Positions 1-8,364 of a stretch of 29,577 bases of DNA are shown here, piece after piece. Source of the DNA: DASTSN01 sp035760665 (GTDB lineage: Bacteria > Bacteroidota > Bacteroidia > Chitinophagales > Chitinophagaceae); contig DASTSN010000008.1 in assembly GCA_035760665.1 (NCBI GenBank), forward strand, positions 1 through 29,577, given 5' to 3'. Below the pieces are notes generated by a model, which was given only the letters and a program-made list of their open reading frames with translations, searched no databases and had not been told where the DNA came from. The stretch's first letter is position 1. Every line of letters begins with the position of its first letter. Position numbers and translations under genes: made by a program.

Positions 1-926
1 TAGCTGCGCTGGAAAAAATAAAAGAAAGCCCTGATGTGGATATCGTGCTCAGCGATATCAATATGCCCGTGATGGATGGCCTCACGTTGCTTACCAGGCT
101 TAATGAGCAAAACAGCCTTATCAAATCCGTAATTGTTTCTGCCTATGGAGATATGCAGAATATCCGCACAGCAATGAATCGCGGCGCTTTCGATTTTATT
201 ACCAAGCCTGTTGATTTTGAAGATTTGGAGCTTACCATGGAAAAGACCATCAGGCAGGTGAATCTTATGCGCGAAACTGTTAAGGCTATCAAGGAAAATA
301 ATATCCTGAAAATGTATGTAGATGAAACGGTGCTGAATTTTATGCAGCGCAAGGAATTTGAAAATACCCTTATGCTGAATGAAACTGTGGAAGCGACGGT
401 CGTGTTTATCGACATCTGCAGTTTTACCACCATCAGTGAACATGAACCGCCGGATACCGTGGTGAAGTTGCTGAATCAATACTTTGAAGTGATGGTAAAA
501 GAAATCATTGACCAGGGCGGCTACATTGATAAATTTATCGGGGATGCGATTATGGCGGTTTTTCGCGGCGATTACCATCTCGACAGAGCCATTGATGCCA
601 GCCTGGCTGTACGGGCTGCTATTGAAAAACTACCCAGCGAAGCGGAACATGTCTCTTTTTTCCCCAAGGTATCAATTGGTATCAACAGCGGCGAGATGAT
701 TTCGGGGAATATCGGGTCGGCAAAACTGCGCCGCCTGGATTACACCGTTATCGGCGATGTGGTTAACACGGCTCAGCGGGTACAATCGGTTGCCAAAGAG
801 CAGCAAATCGTGATTACAGAAACGGCTTATCAAAAAGTCAAGGAGTCGTTTAATTGCCGAAAACTGGGTGATGTCCAGCTGAAAAATAAACAGCAACCCG
901 TCACCATTTACGAAGTACTGGATTAA
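1..926 (+). CDS. Response regulator with class III adenylate/guanylate cyclase domain (5' partial)
   Basis: The reading frame is open from base 3 to the stop at 924-926, so the true start lies left of the window; the GTG at 36 falls inside the receiver domain and is not the start. The visible N-terminal part is a two-component receiver domain: LSDINMPVMDG holds the phospho-acceptor Asp and FITKPVD holds the conserved Lys. A helical linker of about 40 residues follows, then a class III nucleotide cyclase domain. VFIDICSFT and GDAIMAVF supply the two metal-binding Asp residues, DKFIGD a substrate-selecting Lys, YTVIGD a Thr at the partner position, and NTAQR the transition-state Asn and Arg. 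A Lys/Thr pair is typical of bacterial adenylate cyclases, so cAMP is the likely product (inference). No membrane segment is visible, so it is probably cytoplasmic and switched by a histidine kinase outside the window. Confidence 0.9.
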   Translation, partial: AALEKIKESPDVDIVLSDINMPVMDGLTLLTRLNEQNSLIKSVIVSAYGDMQNIRTAMNRGAFDFITKPVDFEDLELTMEKTIRQVNLMRETVKAIKENNILKMYVDETVLNFMQRKEFENTLMLNETVEATVVFIDICSFTTISEHEPPDTVVKLLNQYFEVMVKEIIDQGGYIDKFIGDAIMAVFRGDYHLDRAIDASLAVRAAIEKLPSEAEHVSFFPKVSIGINSGEMISGNIGSAKLRRLDYTVIGDVVNTAQRVQSVAKEQQIVITETAYQKVKESFNCRKLGDVQLKNKQQPVTIYEVLD

Positions 927-988
927 CGTTTCTTCCCGGACCCCTCCAAATTTTGTCTGCTAGTTTCGTAACTTTAGAAAAAGCGGTT

Positions 989-2062
989 ATGACATATGCA
1001 GCTATCGCAGCCTTGCTGGGAAAAGAATATGAAACCCTGTTCACTCACACCTGCAAAACCATTTCACGGGAAGCCCTTCATCTGCCCGGCCCGGATTTTA
1101 TAGATACAGTATTTGCCATGTCCAACAGGAATGCACAAACCTTGCGCAACCTGGCGCAATTGTTTCAGCATGGCCGCCTGGCTGGTACGGGCTATCTTTC
1201 CATCCTGCCGGTTGACCAGGGGGTTGAGCACAGTGCCGGCGCTTCGTTTGCGCCCAACCCACTGTATTTTGATCCCGAAAACATCGTACGGCTGGCGATA
1301 GAAGCTGGCTGCAATGCCGTGGCAACCACATTTGGTGGACTGGCCATGGTGGCCCGAAAGTATGCCCACAAAATTCCGCTGATTGTAAAGATGAACCATA
1401 ACGAATTACTGACCTATCCCAATAAGCATGACCAGATCATGTTTGGGAGTGTGCGGGATGCGTGGAACCTGGGAGCTGCAGCGGTTGGGGCTACCATTTA
1501 TTTTGGATCTGAAGAATCAAGCAGGCAAATTATTGAAGTATCCCAGGCCTTTGAAGAGGCGCATGAACTGGGCATGGCCACCATTCTGTGGTGTTATTTG
1601 CGTAACAGCGCTTTCAAAAAAGACAAAACGGATTACCATGTATCTGCGGACCTGACAGGACAGGCTAACTACCTGGGTGTCACAATACAAGCGGATATTG
1701 TTAAACAAAAACTTCCGGAAAACAATGGCGGCTACAAAGCCCTGAATATGGGGAGCAGCGGCTATGGAAAACTGGATGAACGCATGTATTCTCAATTAAC
1801 CACTGATCACCCTATTGATCTTTGCCGTTACCAGGTGGCCAATTGCTACATGGGCCGTGCCGGGCTGATTAACTCTGGTGGTGCTTCTGCAGGTGCTGCT
1901 GACCTGAAAGAGGCTGTCGTAACAGCTGTGATAAATAAACGGGCCGGTGGTATGGGATTGATATCGGGGCGAAAAGCTTTTCAAAAACCAATGGAAGAAG
2001 GCATTGCCCTGCTGCATGCTATACAGGACGTATACCTCGAAAAAGCTATTACTGTTGCCTGA
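989..2062 (+). CDS. fbaB: Class I fructose-bisphosphate aldolase, DhnA/FbaB type
   Basis: This enzyme reversibly cleaves fructose 1,6-bisphosphate to dihydroxyacetone phosphate and glyceraldehyde 3-phosphate through a lysine Schiff base, without a metal. The sequence resembles E. coli FbaB along its length: LPVDQGVEHS near the N-terminus, the block ENNGGYKALN, then RYQVANCYMGRAGLINSGG and NKRAGGMGLISGRKAF at the phosphate-binding C-terminal side. ATG at 989 gives 357 residues, close to the 350 of E. coli FbaB; the frame is open to a TTG at 953, but the extra residues look unlike the family. It follows the cyclase gene by 62 bases and converges with the aldo/keto reductase gene, with 18 bases and no obvious terminator between the stops. 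An unrelated class II aldolase is encoded at 22596-23663. Confidence 0.93.
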   Translation: MTYAAIAALLGKEYETLFTHTCKTISREALHLPGPDFIDTVFAMSNRNAQTLRNLAQLFQHGRLAGTGYLSILPVDQGVEHSAGASFAPNPLYFDPENIVRLAIEAGCNAVATTFGGLAMVARKYAHKIPLIVKMNHNELLTYPNKHDQIMFGSVRDAWNLGAAAVGATIYFGSEESSRQIIEVSQAFEEAHELGMATILWCYLRNSAFKKDKTDYHVSADLTGQANYLGVTIQADIVKQKLPENNGGYKALNMGSSGYGKLDERMYSQLTTDHPIDLCRYQVANCYMGRAGLINSGGASAGAADLKEAVVTAVINKRAGGMGLISGRKAFQKPMEEGIALLHAIQDVYLEKAITVA

Positions 2063-2080
2063 TTTATAAGCTGTGTAAGA

Positions 2081-2974
2081 TCAAAGACCGCCTCGGGAGG
2101 CTGCATACAGCTCATACCATTCCTGGCGATCCAAGTTGATTGAAAACGAATTGACAATATTCCGGATTCTTTTTTCACTGGTGGTACCGATAAGCGGTAA
2201 TGCGCCAAGTTTTACGAGCCATGCCACGGCAATGGATTCAATATCGGCGTTATATTTTTCTCCAATCTCTTCCAGTTTTTTGCGGACCCGCACCGCCTGT
2301 TCATCGGTACCATTTTTAATACGGCCGCCTGCCAGCGGGGCTGCTGCCAATGGCCGCATGAATTTTTGCTTGATGTAATCCAGCTGGCCATTATCCAGGG
2401 CGGCTGTGTTCAGTAAGTTTAAATCTATATGATTGGTGACAATGGGAACACGTAAAAAAGCTGCCAATAACTGGTGCTGAAATACTGAAAAATTAGCAAT
2501 ACCAATATTGCGCACTTTTCCGGAACTGCGCAGCTTTTGCAGGGTGAGGGATGTTTCTTCCAGGTCGGAAAGCGGATCCAGGTGATCCAGCAGGAAGATA
2601 TCGATATAATCTGTTTTTAATCGTCGCAGGGAGTTTTCTACGCTGCGGGTGATGTGCTCGCTGGAGGTATCATAATGCTTTATCCGCACGGATGTGTCAC
2701 CGGGTAGTGGTACCCTGATCCCGCATTTGGTAAATAGTACAAGATCTTCCCGGCGGAAGGACTTACGGCTGATCAGTTTGCCAAAGAGTTCCTCTGCCAT
2801 TCCGTTGCCATAAATATCCGCATGATCAAAGGTATTAATGCCCAGCTCCAGGCAGAGGTTTACGATCTTTTCCATGGAGTCGGGTGCATTGTCCGACTCG
2901 TCTGTCCAACGCCAGAAACCATAGATAGCAGGTGACACTTTGGGACCGGAATCACTGAGGAAGATTTTTTCCAT
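2081..2974 (-). CDS. Aldo/keto reductase, YdhF-like
   Basis: A predicted NADPH-dependent oxidoreductase of the aldo/keto reductase TIM-barrel superfamily, cytosolic, substrate unknown. From the start chosen here it has 297 residues, almost the size of E. coli YdhF (298), and it shares that subfamily's THDHADIYG-type motif (here NTFDHADIYG). The catalytic tetrad can be placed at Asp50, Tyr55, Lys83 (LFTKCGI) and His131 (LLDHLDPL). The C-terminal part carries GGGR-like and IGTTSEKRIR cofactor-phosphate contacts (LAGGRIKNG, GTTSEKRI). The frame extends upstream to 3085, but ATG 2974 was preferred because MEKIFLSDSG begins the conserved domain and the longer form would run into the tRNA-Ser promoter region. 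It appears monocistronic. Confidence 0.88.
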   Translation of the reverse strand: MEKIFLSDSGPKVSPAIYGFWRWTDESDNAPDSMEKIVNLCLELGINTFDHADIYGNGMAEELFGKLISRKSFRREDLVLFTKCGIRVPLPGDTSVRIKHYDTSSEHITRSVENSLRRLKTDYIDIFLLDHLDPLSDLEETSLTLQKLRSSGKVRNIGIANFSVFQHQLLAAFLRVPIVTNHIDLNLLNTAALDNGQLDYIKQKFMRPLAAAPLAGGRIKNGTDEQAVRVRKKLEEIGEKYNADIESIAVAWLVKLGALPLIGTTSEKRIRNIVNSFSINLDRQEWYELYAASRGGL

Positions 2975-3094
2975 AAAAACGAATGAGGCTGCCGGGCAGC
3001 GATAAGGAATTTTATTGGATTCAAAATTACGGAAATAAGTAAACGGGTCTGTGGCTGTCACAAGTATGCCGTAACTGAATTTCAACTACTGTAC

Positions 3095-3123
3095 TTTGCG
3101 CAAACATTAGTTTCCTATTTTTG
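3095..3123 (+). promoter_or_regulatory. Bacteroidota-type promoter of tRNA-Ser
   Basis: TATTTTTG at 3116-3123 fits the Bacteroidota -7 consensus TAnnTTTG exactly. A TTTG lies at 3095-3098, 17 bases upstream, slightly short of the usual 19-21. The -7 element ends 10 bases before the mature tRNA 5' end, so the primary transcript would have only a few extra 5' bases. Confidence 0.6.
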
Positions 3124-3133
3124 CGGTCCCGCA

Positions 3134-3223
3134 GGAGAGATGCCGGAGTGGTCGATCGGGACGGTCTCGAAAACCGTTGTACGGGCAACTGTACCGAGGG
3201 TTCGAATCCCTCTCTCTCCGCCA
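3134..3223 (+). tRNA. tRNA-Ser(CGA)
   Basis: A full cloverleaf can be drawn. The acceptor stem is GGAGAGA (3134-3140) with TCTCTCC (3213-3219), the discriminator is G3220, and CCA is encoded at 3221-3223. The anticodon stem is ACGGT (3161-3165) with ACCGT (3173-3177); its loop CTCGAAA places the anticodon CGA at 3168-3170, reading UCG. A long variable arm (3178-3195, closed by GTAC/GTAC) is typical of serine tRNAs. The T arm is GAGGG-TTCGAAT-CCCTC (3196-3212). Confidence 0.97.
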
Positions 3224-3522
3224 CAAATAATCTATTCAGGTCAAATTTTAGTTAAAAAGTCTGCACGTGCCTGGTTTTTGCAAGCTGTTTGATTACGGTC
3301 TTATACTTGCTTACTGAATTATAGTCCTCTATTGTTTTTGAATACGACGTTTGTTTTCAGTTTCACCTGAAATAATTTACTGATTGACTCATCTCATTGG
3401 GCTGATATCATTACTGCGCCTAATTTTAATCAGTTCACACAGTAGCCGATATCATCGTTTTAAAACAATTTTCATTTTGATATTTGTTTCAATTTTTTTG
3501 TTTTATTCTTAAATATTATGAC
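3224..3522. other. Intergenic spacer between tRNA-Ser and the first SDR gene
   Basis: About 300 AT-rich bases with no convincing reading frame and no tRNA terminator that I could identify. GATATTTG at 3479-3486 is one base away from the TAnnTTTG -7 consensus and lies 36 bases before the SDR start codon, so it may be that gene's promoter, but no good -33 element accompanies it. Confidence 0.5.
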
Positions 3523-4272
3523 ATGAAAGCACTAGAAGGAAAAGTAGCTATTATTACCGGCGCAGGTTCTGGCATTGGCAGAGCGACCGCTGAATTATTT
3601 GCCCTCGAGGGGGCAAAAGTTGTTGTGTCCGATGTAAACGAAATACACGGGGAGGAAGTAGTGCAAGGAATAAAAAAGACAGGCGGCGATGCAATTTTTG
3701 TAAAAGCCGATACATCAGTTGCGGCAGATAATGATAAGCTTGTCAAAAAGGCTTTGCAGCAATATGGCCGGCTGGATGTGGCAGTCAATAATGCCGGCAT
3801 TGGCGGGCCCCTAGCTGCCACCGGTGATTATCCGCTGGATGGCTGGCAAAAAGTGATTGATATTAACCTGACTGGTGTGTTTTATGGATTGCGTTATCAG
3901 CTTCCAGAAATGGAGAAAAACGGCGGCAGTATTATAAATATGGCCTCCATACTGGGACAAGTTGGAACAAAATTTTCTCCCGCTTATGTGGCTGCCAAGC
4001 ATGGGGTGATAGGATTGACAAAAGCGGCTGCGCTGGAATATGCCGATAAAAATATCCGCATCAATGCTATTGGGCCGGGTTATATCAAAACCCCATTGGT
4101 GATGAATAGCCTGGATGATTCAACATTACAAAGCTTAAAAAAAATGCACCCGGTGGGCAGGCTTGGCGAACCCGCTGAAATTGCTGAACTAATACTTTGG
4201 CTGGCATCTGATAAATCTTCATTTGTAACAGGTTCGTATTACCCGATCGACGGCGGCTACCTGGCGCAGTAA
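3523..4272 (+). CDS. SDR family oxidoreductase (classical, NAD-type)
   Basis: A classical short-chain dehydrogenase/reductase of 249 residues, the usual family size. The Rossmann nucleotide motif is TGAGSGIG (residues 12-19), the structural motif is NNAG (89-92), and the catalytic tetrad is Asn115, Ser142, Tyr155 and Lys159 (YVAAK). Asp37 at the end of the second beta strand suggests preference for NAD(H) over NADP(H). GPGYIKTPL matches the usual post-catalytic PG motif and the C-terminus has SSFVTGSYYPIDGG, typical of FabG or glucose-dehydrogenase-like members. The substrate cannot be told from sequence. ATG 3523 was chosen because MKALEGKVAIITG is the normal SDR start; the frame also opens at 3484 with an atypical hydrophobic stretch. 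A second SDR gene follows 268 bases downstream with its own promoter candidate. Confidence 0.9.
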   Translation: MKALEGKVAIITGAGSGIGRATAELFALEGAKVVVSDVNEIHGEEVVQGIKKTGGDAIFVKADTSVAADNDKLVKKALQQYGRLDVAVNNAGIGGPLAATGDYPLDGWQKVIDINLTGVFYGLRYQLPEMEKNGGSIINMASILGQVGTKFSPAYVAAKHGVIGLTKAAALEYADKNIRINAIGPGYIKTPLVMNSLDDSTLQSLKKMHPVGRLGEPAEIAELILWLASDKSSFVTGSYYPIDGGYLAQ

Positions 4273-4491
4273 AGCATCCCGGGTTATTATTGGCAGTTCT
4301 CTTCTATATACCCGTGAACACTAATTAATTTTTTAAGGGAAGAAATATTACGACTTCCTGGTGCAGCAAACTATTTGAAAAGCGGCAGCATGTGTACATT
4401 TATTTTGTTTTAGCCGGAATGAAAACGAATAGATGCAAAAAGAGTTCTGTATAAAGTTGTAAACATTCTGCAATGAAATCTGTTATACAAA

Positions 4492-4499
4492 TACATTTG
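4492..4499 (+). promoter_or_regulatory. Putative -7 element of the second SDR gene
   Basis: TACATTTG matches TAnnTTTG exactly and lies 41 bases before the ATG at 4541. No clear TTTG was found at the right distance upstream, so this rests on one element only. The rest of 4273-4540 shows no gene and no strong terminator. Confidence 0.45.
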
Positions 4500-4540
4500 C
4501 ACATTTAGCGATACTCATTTTTTACATCAAATGGAATAGT

Positions 4541-5257
4541 ATGAATAATGATCTTTCTGGAAAAGTAGCCTATATCACAGGCGGTAGTAAGGGAATCGGA
4601 TTTGGCATTGCAAAAATATTACTGGAAAATGGTATGCGGGTGGCAGTTAGCAGCCGGCATCTCGATGCGGCGCAAAAAGCCGCCAGCCAGCTTTCTACTG
4701 ATGCTTCAAAAATCCTGGCGCTGGAATCGGATGTAAGTTCAGCCGAGTCAGAAATCAATGCGGTTAAAAAAATTATTTCCCATTTTGGCAGACTGGATGT
4801 GCTGGTTGCCAACGCAGGTGTGGGATTCTTTGCCAATATTGAAATGATGACCGAAGCTGATTGGAAAGCAACCATTGACACCAACCTGACAGGTGTGTTT
4901 CATAGTGTGAAAGCCTCCCTTGATGCACTTAAACAATCGAAAGGATATATTATCACAATTGCCAGCCTGGCGGGTACTAATTTTTTCGAAAATGGGGCAG
5001 CATACAACGCCAGCAAATTTGGGTTGGTTGGTTTCTCGCAGGCGATTATGCTTGACCTAAGAAAATATGGAATCAAGGTTACGACCATTATGCCCGGTTC
5101 TGTAGCTACTTATTTTAATAACCATATTCCCAGCGAAGCGGATGCCTGGAAAATTCAACCGGAAGATATCGGACAAATTGTACTGGATCTTTTGCAGATG
5201 CATCCCAGAACGTTACCCAGCAAAGTGGAAGTACGGCCTGCAATGCCTTCCAAATAA
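4541..5257 (+). CDS. SDR family oxidoreductase (classical, probably NADP-type)
   Basis: A second short-chain dehydrogenase, 238 residues. It has TGGSKGIG (13-20), ANAG (90-93), and the tetrad Asn115, Ser142, Tyr155, Lys159 (YNASK). Ser38-Arg39 after the second strand, in place of the acidic residue of its neighbour, points to NADP(H). The sequence MPGSVATYFNNH after the catalytic helix and the shortened C-terminus resemble FabG-like and sepiapterin-reductase-like SDRs, but the substrate is unknown. It is only distantly similar to the SDR gene just upstream, so this is not a recent tandem duplication. A strong terminator follows 15 bases after the stop. Confidence 0.9.
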   Translation: MNNDLSGKVAYITGGSKGIGFGIAKILLENGMRVAVSSRHLDAAQKAASQLSTDASKILALESDVSSAESEINAVKKIISHFGRLDVLVANAGVGFFANIEMMTEADWKATIDTNLTGVFHSVKASLDALKQSKGYIITIASLAGTNFFENGAAYNASKFGLVGFSQAIMLDLRKYGIKVTTIMPGSVATYFNNHIPSEADAWKIQPEDIGQIVLDLLQMHPRTLPSKVEVRPAMPSK

Positions 5258-5272
5258 AAATAAAACCTACTA

Positions 5273-5301
5273 AAAATCCCTGGACCTATACCAGGGATTT
5301 T
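5273..5301. terminator. Bidirectional rho-independent terminator
   Basis: An 11-bp perfect stem, AAAATCCCTGG (5273-5283) with CCAGGGATTTT (5291-5301), encloses a 7-base loop. A T run follows on the + strand to 5304 and a matching run lies on the - strand. It sits between the converging SDR gene and the ModF-like gene, whose stop codon abuts it, and can serve both. Confidence 0.88.
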
Positions 5302-5302
5302 T

Positions 5303-6772
5303 TTATGACTGCACAATTTTGCCCTCGCGCAGTTGCAGTTTTTTTGTAACACAAACGGGTATGTCTTCTTCGTAATGGCTTACGTACAGGAGCGTGACCG
5401 GAAGCCTCGAACACAGCTCATCAATCAGCGATGTAAAATAAACTGTTTGCCCCTGATCGAGCCCCTGTGTTGGTTCATCCAAAATCAGGAGTGGCGGATT
5501 CTTAACCAATGCTCTGGCCAGCAATATCATTCGTTGCTGGCCCAGGGATAACTGGAATAGGGCTTTCATTTTGAAATTCGCTAACCCGAGGAGGTCGATG
5601 TAAGTATTTACCTGTTCGGCCTGCGCTATCGTTAGCTTTTTAAATAATCCAATTGTGTCAAACAAGCCAGAAGCAACAACGTCAAAACAGGTAGCGGTTT
5701 TTTCAAAATATAAATGTAGCTCCGGAGAAAGGTATCCGATTTGCCGTTTAATATCCCAGATGCTTTCACCCTTTCCCCGACGCTTGTCAAATAAATACAT
5801 TTCATTCGCATAAGCCTGGGGGTTATCTGCCGTTATAAGGCTCAGGAGGGTTGATTTGCCTGCGCCGTTTGGACCTGAGATGCTCCAGCACTCGCCGCGT
5901 TTAACGGTCCAGTTTATTTGATCAAGAATTTTCTTATCACCATACCTGACGGACACACTCACCATTTTCACAGCGTTATCAAAGATTGGTTTGTTGGCAG
6001 GTATAAATTTTTCAAGGGTGTTCATTTGGTCAAAGGACGGCGCAGTATTATCATCAAGCAGTTCAGTTTTGATGATCCCTTTTTTACCAGTCGCAGTAAA
6101 TACACCATCTTTCAGCAAAGCCACATGTGTAATGCAGCTTGGTAGTTCTGAATGGCTGGTCAGCAAAATCAGGTAAATTCCTTTTTCGGTGATTGTATTG
6201 ATAATTGAATGCAGCGTTTCCCGGCCTTCTTTATCTAATCCGGTAAAAGGATTATCCAAAATCAGCAGGGAAGGATTCGCCAGTAGTGCCTCTGCCAGCT
6301 GCAGTCGTTTATTCTCACCATTGGAAAGCTGAATCAGCGGAGTTTCGAGGAGCTTCGTCAGCTGTAGCAGGTCAATCCAGTATTGGTGATTTTCGTTCAG
6401 CAATGGCTGCCCGGTATAGGCTTGCAGGGCTTCTCTTACTGTTATCGTATCGCCTGCATCCGATGCATTAAACCGTTGCTGATAATAGAAATCAGCCATA
6501 TTGGATAAATTTCGAAAACGATGCTGCTGTTCTACCAATATTGGTTTTACAGGCACGTTGGTTTGCCCGGGGAGATGAAAGGTGATGCTGCCGTTGAAAA
6601 ATCGCCGGCCGGTTATTGCATGCGCCAGGGTGGTTTTACCACTTCCTGATGCGCCAATAATTGCCCATTGTTCATGTTTGTTAATAGTAAGATTACAGTT
6701 GTTAATGGCATACAAATTACCATTCCGTACTGACACATTTTTTAATAATACAACAGGCTGGTCTTTCTGCAT
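5303..6772 (-). CDS. ModF-like protein with two ABC ATPase domains
   Basis: A 489-residue protein with two fused ABC nucleotide-binding domains and no membrane segments, the size of E. coli ModF (490). Domain 1 has Walker A GASGSGKTT (40-48), signature LSNGE (149-153) and Walker B LLILDNPF, with Asn174 where the catalytic Glu normally stands. Domain 2 has Walker A GPNGAGKST (300-308), signature LSLGQ (408-412) and intact LLILDEPT (Asp432, Glu433), plus the ModF-like block RRGKGESIWDIKRQIGYLS. ModF accompanies the molybdate transporter in E. coli, but no mod genes are visible here, so a role in molybdate uptake is not supported by context. TATCTTTA on the minus strand near 6800-6807 is a weak -7 candidate. 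Confidence 0.85.
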   Translation of the reverse strand: MQKDQPVVLLKNVSVRNGNLYAINNCNLTINKHEQWAIIGASGSGKTTLAHAITGRRFFNGSITFHLPGQTNVPVKPILVEQQHRFRNLSNMADFYYQQRFNASDAGDTITVREALQAYTGQPLLNENHQYWIDLLQLTKLLETPLIQLSNGENKRLQLAEALLANPSLLILDNPFTGLDKEGRETLHSIINTITEKGIYLILLTSHSELPSCITHVALLKDGVFTATGKKGIIKTELLDDNTAPSFDQMNTLEKFIPANKPIFDNAVKMVSVSVRYGDKKILDQINWTVKRGECWSISGPNGAGKSTLLSLITADNPQAYANEMYLFDKRRGKGESIWDIKRQIGYLSPELHLYFEKTATCFDVVASGLFDTIGLFKKLTIAQAEQVNTYIDLLGLANFKMKALFQLSLGQQRMILLARALVKNPPLLILDEPTQGLDQGQTVYFTSLIDELCSRLPVTLLYVSHYEEDIPVCVTKKLQLREGKIVQS

Positions 6773-6870
6773 TGCAGGATTTAATTTTCTGTAAAGGTTA
6801 AAGATAAATTGGGAAAACAGAAAGCCATTCGGTGCATGCTTATTTTTTGAGAAATAAAATAGGCAATTAA

Positions 6871-6895
6871 AAATCCCGGCGCCGGGCCGGGATTT
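6871..6895 (-). terminator. Rho-independent terminator of the T9SS cargo gene
   Basis: AAATCCCGGC (6871-6880) pairs with GCCGGGATTT (6886-6895) around a 5-base loop. On the minus strand the stem is followed by a U-rich tail. It lies 38 bases beyond the stop codon of the gene at 6934-8364. A longer T run on the + side (to 6899) means it could also stop antisense transcripts. Confidence 0.82.
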
Positions 6896-6933
6896 TTTTG
6901 GTTAACGGTGATGGGTACGGTGGCAAAATAGGC

Positions 6934-8364
6934 TTATTGTTTTATGATTTTTTGCAGGCAGGCAATGTCCTGGCCGGTTTGAATTCTGGCAATATAAATA
7001 CCACTGGTAAATTTTCCGATATTGATCGTGTTGATACCGGCTTGTAATTGCTGGCTGGCAACCATTTTACCAGATTGGTCAAACAATTGTACTGTCGTAA
7101 CGCTGGTATTAGTACTTCCGCTTTCGCCGGAAATATGAACGAGATCACTTGTAGGGTTGGGCCACACGGCATAACGTTTCTTATCGTTTGTAAGGCTTAC
7201 CGTTTTGACTGCCGAATATGTAAAGGCTCCATCCGTGTCTACCTGCTTAATACGGAAGTAAATCTTCCCGTTTATTTTATTACTGTAGTTGTACGAATAG
7301 GTTTCTACGGATGCTGGTTTATTATTGCTAGTGCTAGGAATGAATGTCACAGACTGCCAGGTTGAACCATCGTAGCTGCACTCCACATAAAAACCACGGT
7401 TATTTTCTTCTGCAACCTGCCAATTGAGCGAAACAGTGTTATTGCTTTGAAGTGTTGCAGAAAAATTCAGCCATTTTACGGCAAGTACCGCTGACGGATA
7501 ATTCTGCGAGGTAAGGTCATTACTCATGCCATTGGGGCTCATATTGGCAATGAACTGCAAGGAAGCACCTGACACTGTTTGCTGCCGGTACAATTTGTTA
7601 TCGCTGGATGCCAGGTAAATATCGCCGTTTACATCAAAGGCAATTCCCTGGAAACTATTATTGTTTGGCGTTGCCGTAGTGGGATCCATATAACGCTGCA
7701 CGACAATCTGCGATACGTTGGTTGCAGGTATCGGGGCTGAAATTTTATAAATGCCATAGTAACTGTTACTGGAGGTGACGAGCCAGATATTGCCGTAGCC
7801 GTCCATCGCCATATCACCGGAGTTCTGGGTTTGAATAATGCTCGAAACATTATTGCCGTCCTGGTCAATAAAACTGGATGTGATAGTAGTCCAGGTGTCA
7901 GCAGCGATATTATAAAAATACAGGTTCCCGTTTACATCGATTGTGTAGTAGCCTGTTGCTGTAGCATTCATGCAACCGGTATGGGTAGTGATAGAAAAAT
8001 TGGGCGTTGCCAGCGTAGAAACAGTACCTGTCGAAGGATCAAACGAAACAAACTCAGGATTTGATACACCGGGATTGCGTTTGAAATAATAAAACTTATT
8101 ATTTGTCGGGCTGTATGCCAGTCCGTTTGGCTGGCTGGGTGATTTGCCAGCGTAAGTTGTATTTTTAATAATATTACCGCCTCCGGTAACTGCGTCAACT
8201 TCGTAAATAGCACCATTGCCGGTTAAGCCATAAATAAATTTGGAGGGACTGCCGAGAGTAAAAGGGTAGGTTTGAGCTGCCAATTTACCGGCAAAGAGCA
8301 TCAGCAGGGCTGGGGCTACAAATTTCAACACTCCATTTACTTGATGAGTAAAAGTCAGTTTCAT
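6934..8364 (-). CDS. Exported protein with type IX secretion C-terminal sorting domain
   Basis: A 476-residue predicted secreted protein. Residues 1-30 form a Sec signal peptide with a hydrophobic core (VAPALLMLFAGKLAAQ). The next 270 or so residues contain repeated units such as GNLYFYN, GNIWLV and GDIYLASSDNKLYR, which look like beta-propeller blades. A beta-sandwich-like part follows (LQSNNTVSLNWQVAEENNRG), common in Bacteroidota exported proteins. The last 75 or so residues, from VWPNPTSD through GIYIARI to KIIKQ, are a type A T9SS sorting domain, which predicts passage across the outer membrane and cleavage or attachment at the surface. No catalytic motif was seen, so the function is unknown. 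It has its own terminator and a long upstream spacer. Confidence 0.85.
   Translation of the reverse strand: MKLTFTHQVNGVLKFVAPALLMLFAGKLAAQTYPFTLGSPSKFIYGLTGNGAIYEVDAVTGGGNIIKNTTYAGKSPSQPNGLAYSPTNNKFYYFKRNPGVSNPEFVSFDPSTGTVSTLATPNFSITTHTGCMNATATGYYTIDVNGNLYFYNIAADTWTTITSSFIDQDGNNVSSIIQTQNSGDMAMDGYGNIWLVTSSNSYYGIYKISAPIPATNVSQIVVQRYMDPTTATPNNNSFQGIAFDVNGDIYLASSDNKLYRQQTVSGASLQFIANMSPNGMSNDLTSQNYPSAVLAVKWLNFSATLQSNNTVSLNWQVAEENNRGFYVECSYDGSTWQSVTFIPSTSNNKPASVETYSYNYSNKINGKIYFRIKQVDTDGAFTYSAVKTVSLTNDKKRYAVWPNPTSDLVHISGESGSTNTSVTTVQLFDQSGKMVASQQLQAGINTINIGKFTSGIYIARIQTGQDIACLQKIIKQ

Noticed and set aside
3027..3224. A minus-strand reading frame across tRNA-Ser.
   Set aside because: It is antisense to the tRNA and its promoter. 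MAEREGFEPSVQ is the well-known spurious translation of tRNA-Ser antisense.
3523..5257. The two SDR genes as a tandem duplication.
   Set aside because: They share only family motifs, differ in cofactor residues (Asp37 against Ser38-Arg39) and have diverged C-termini.
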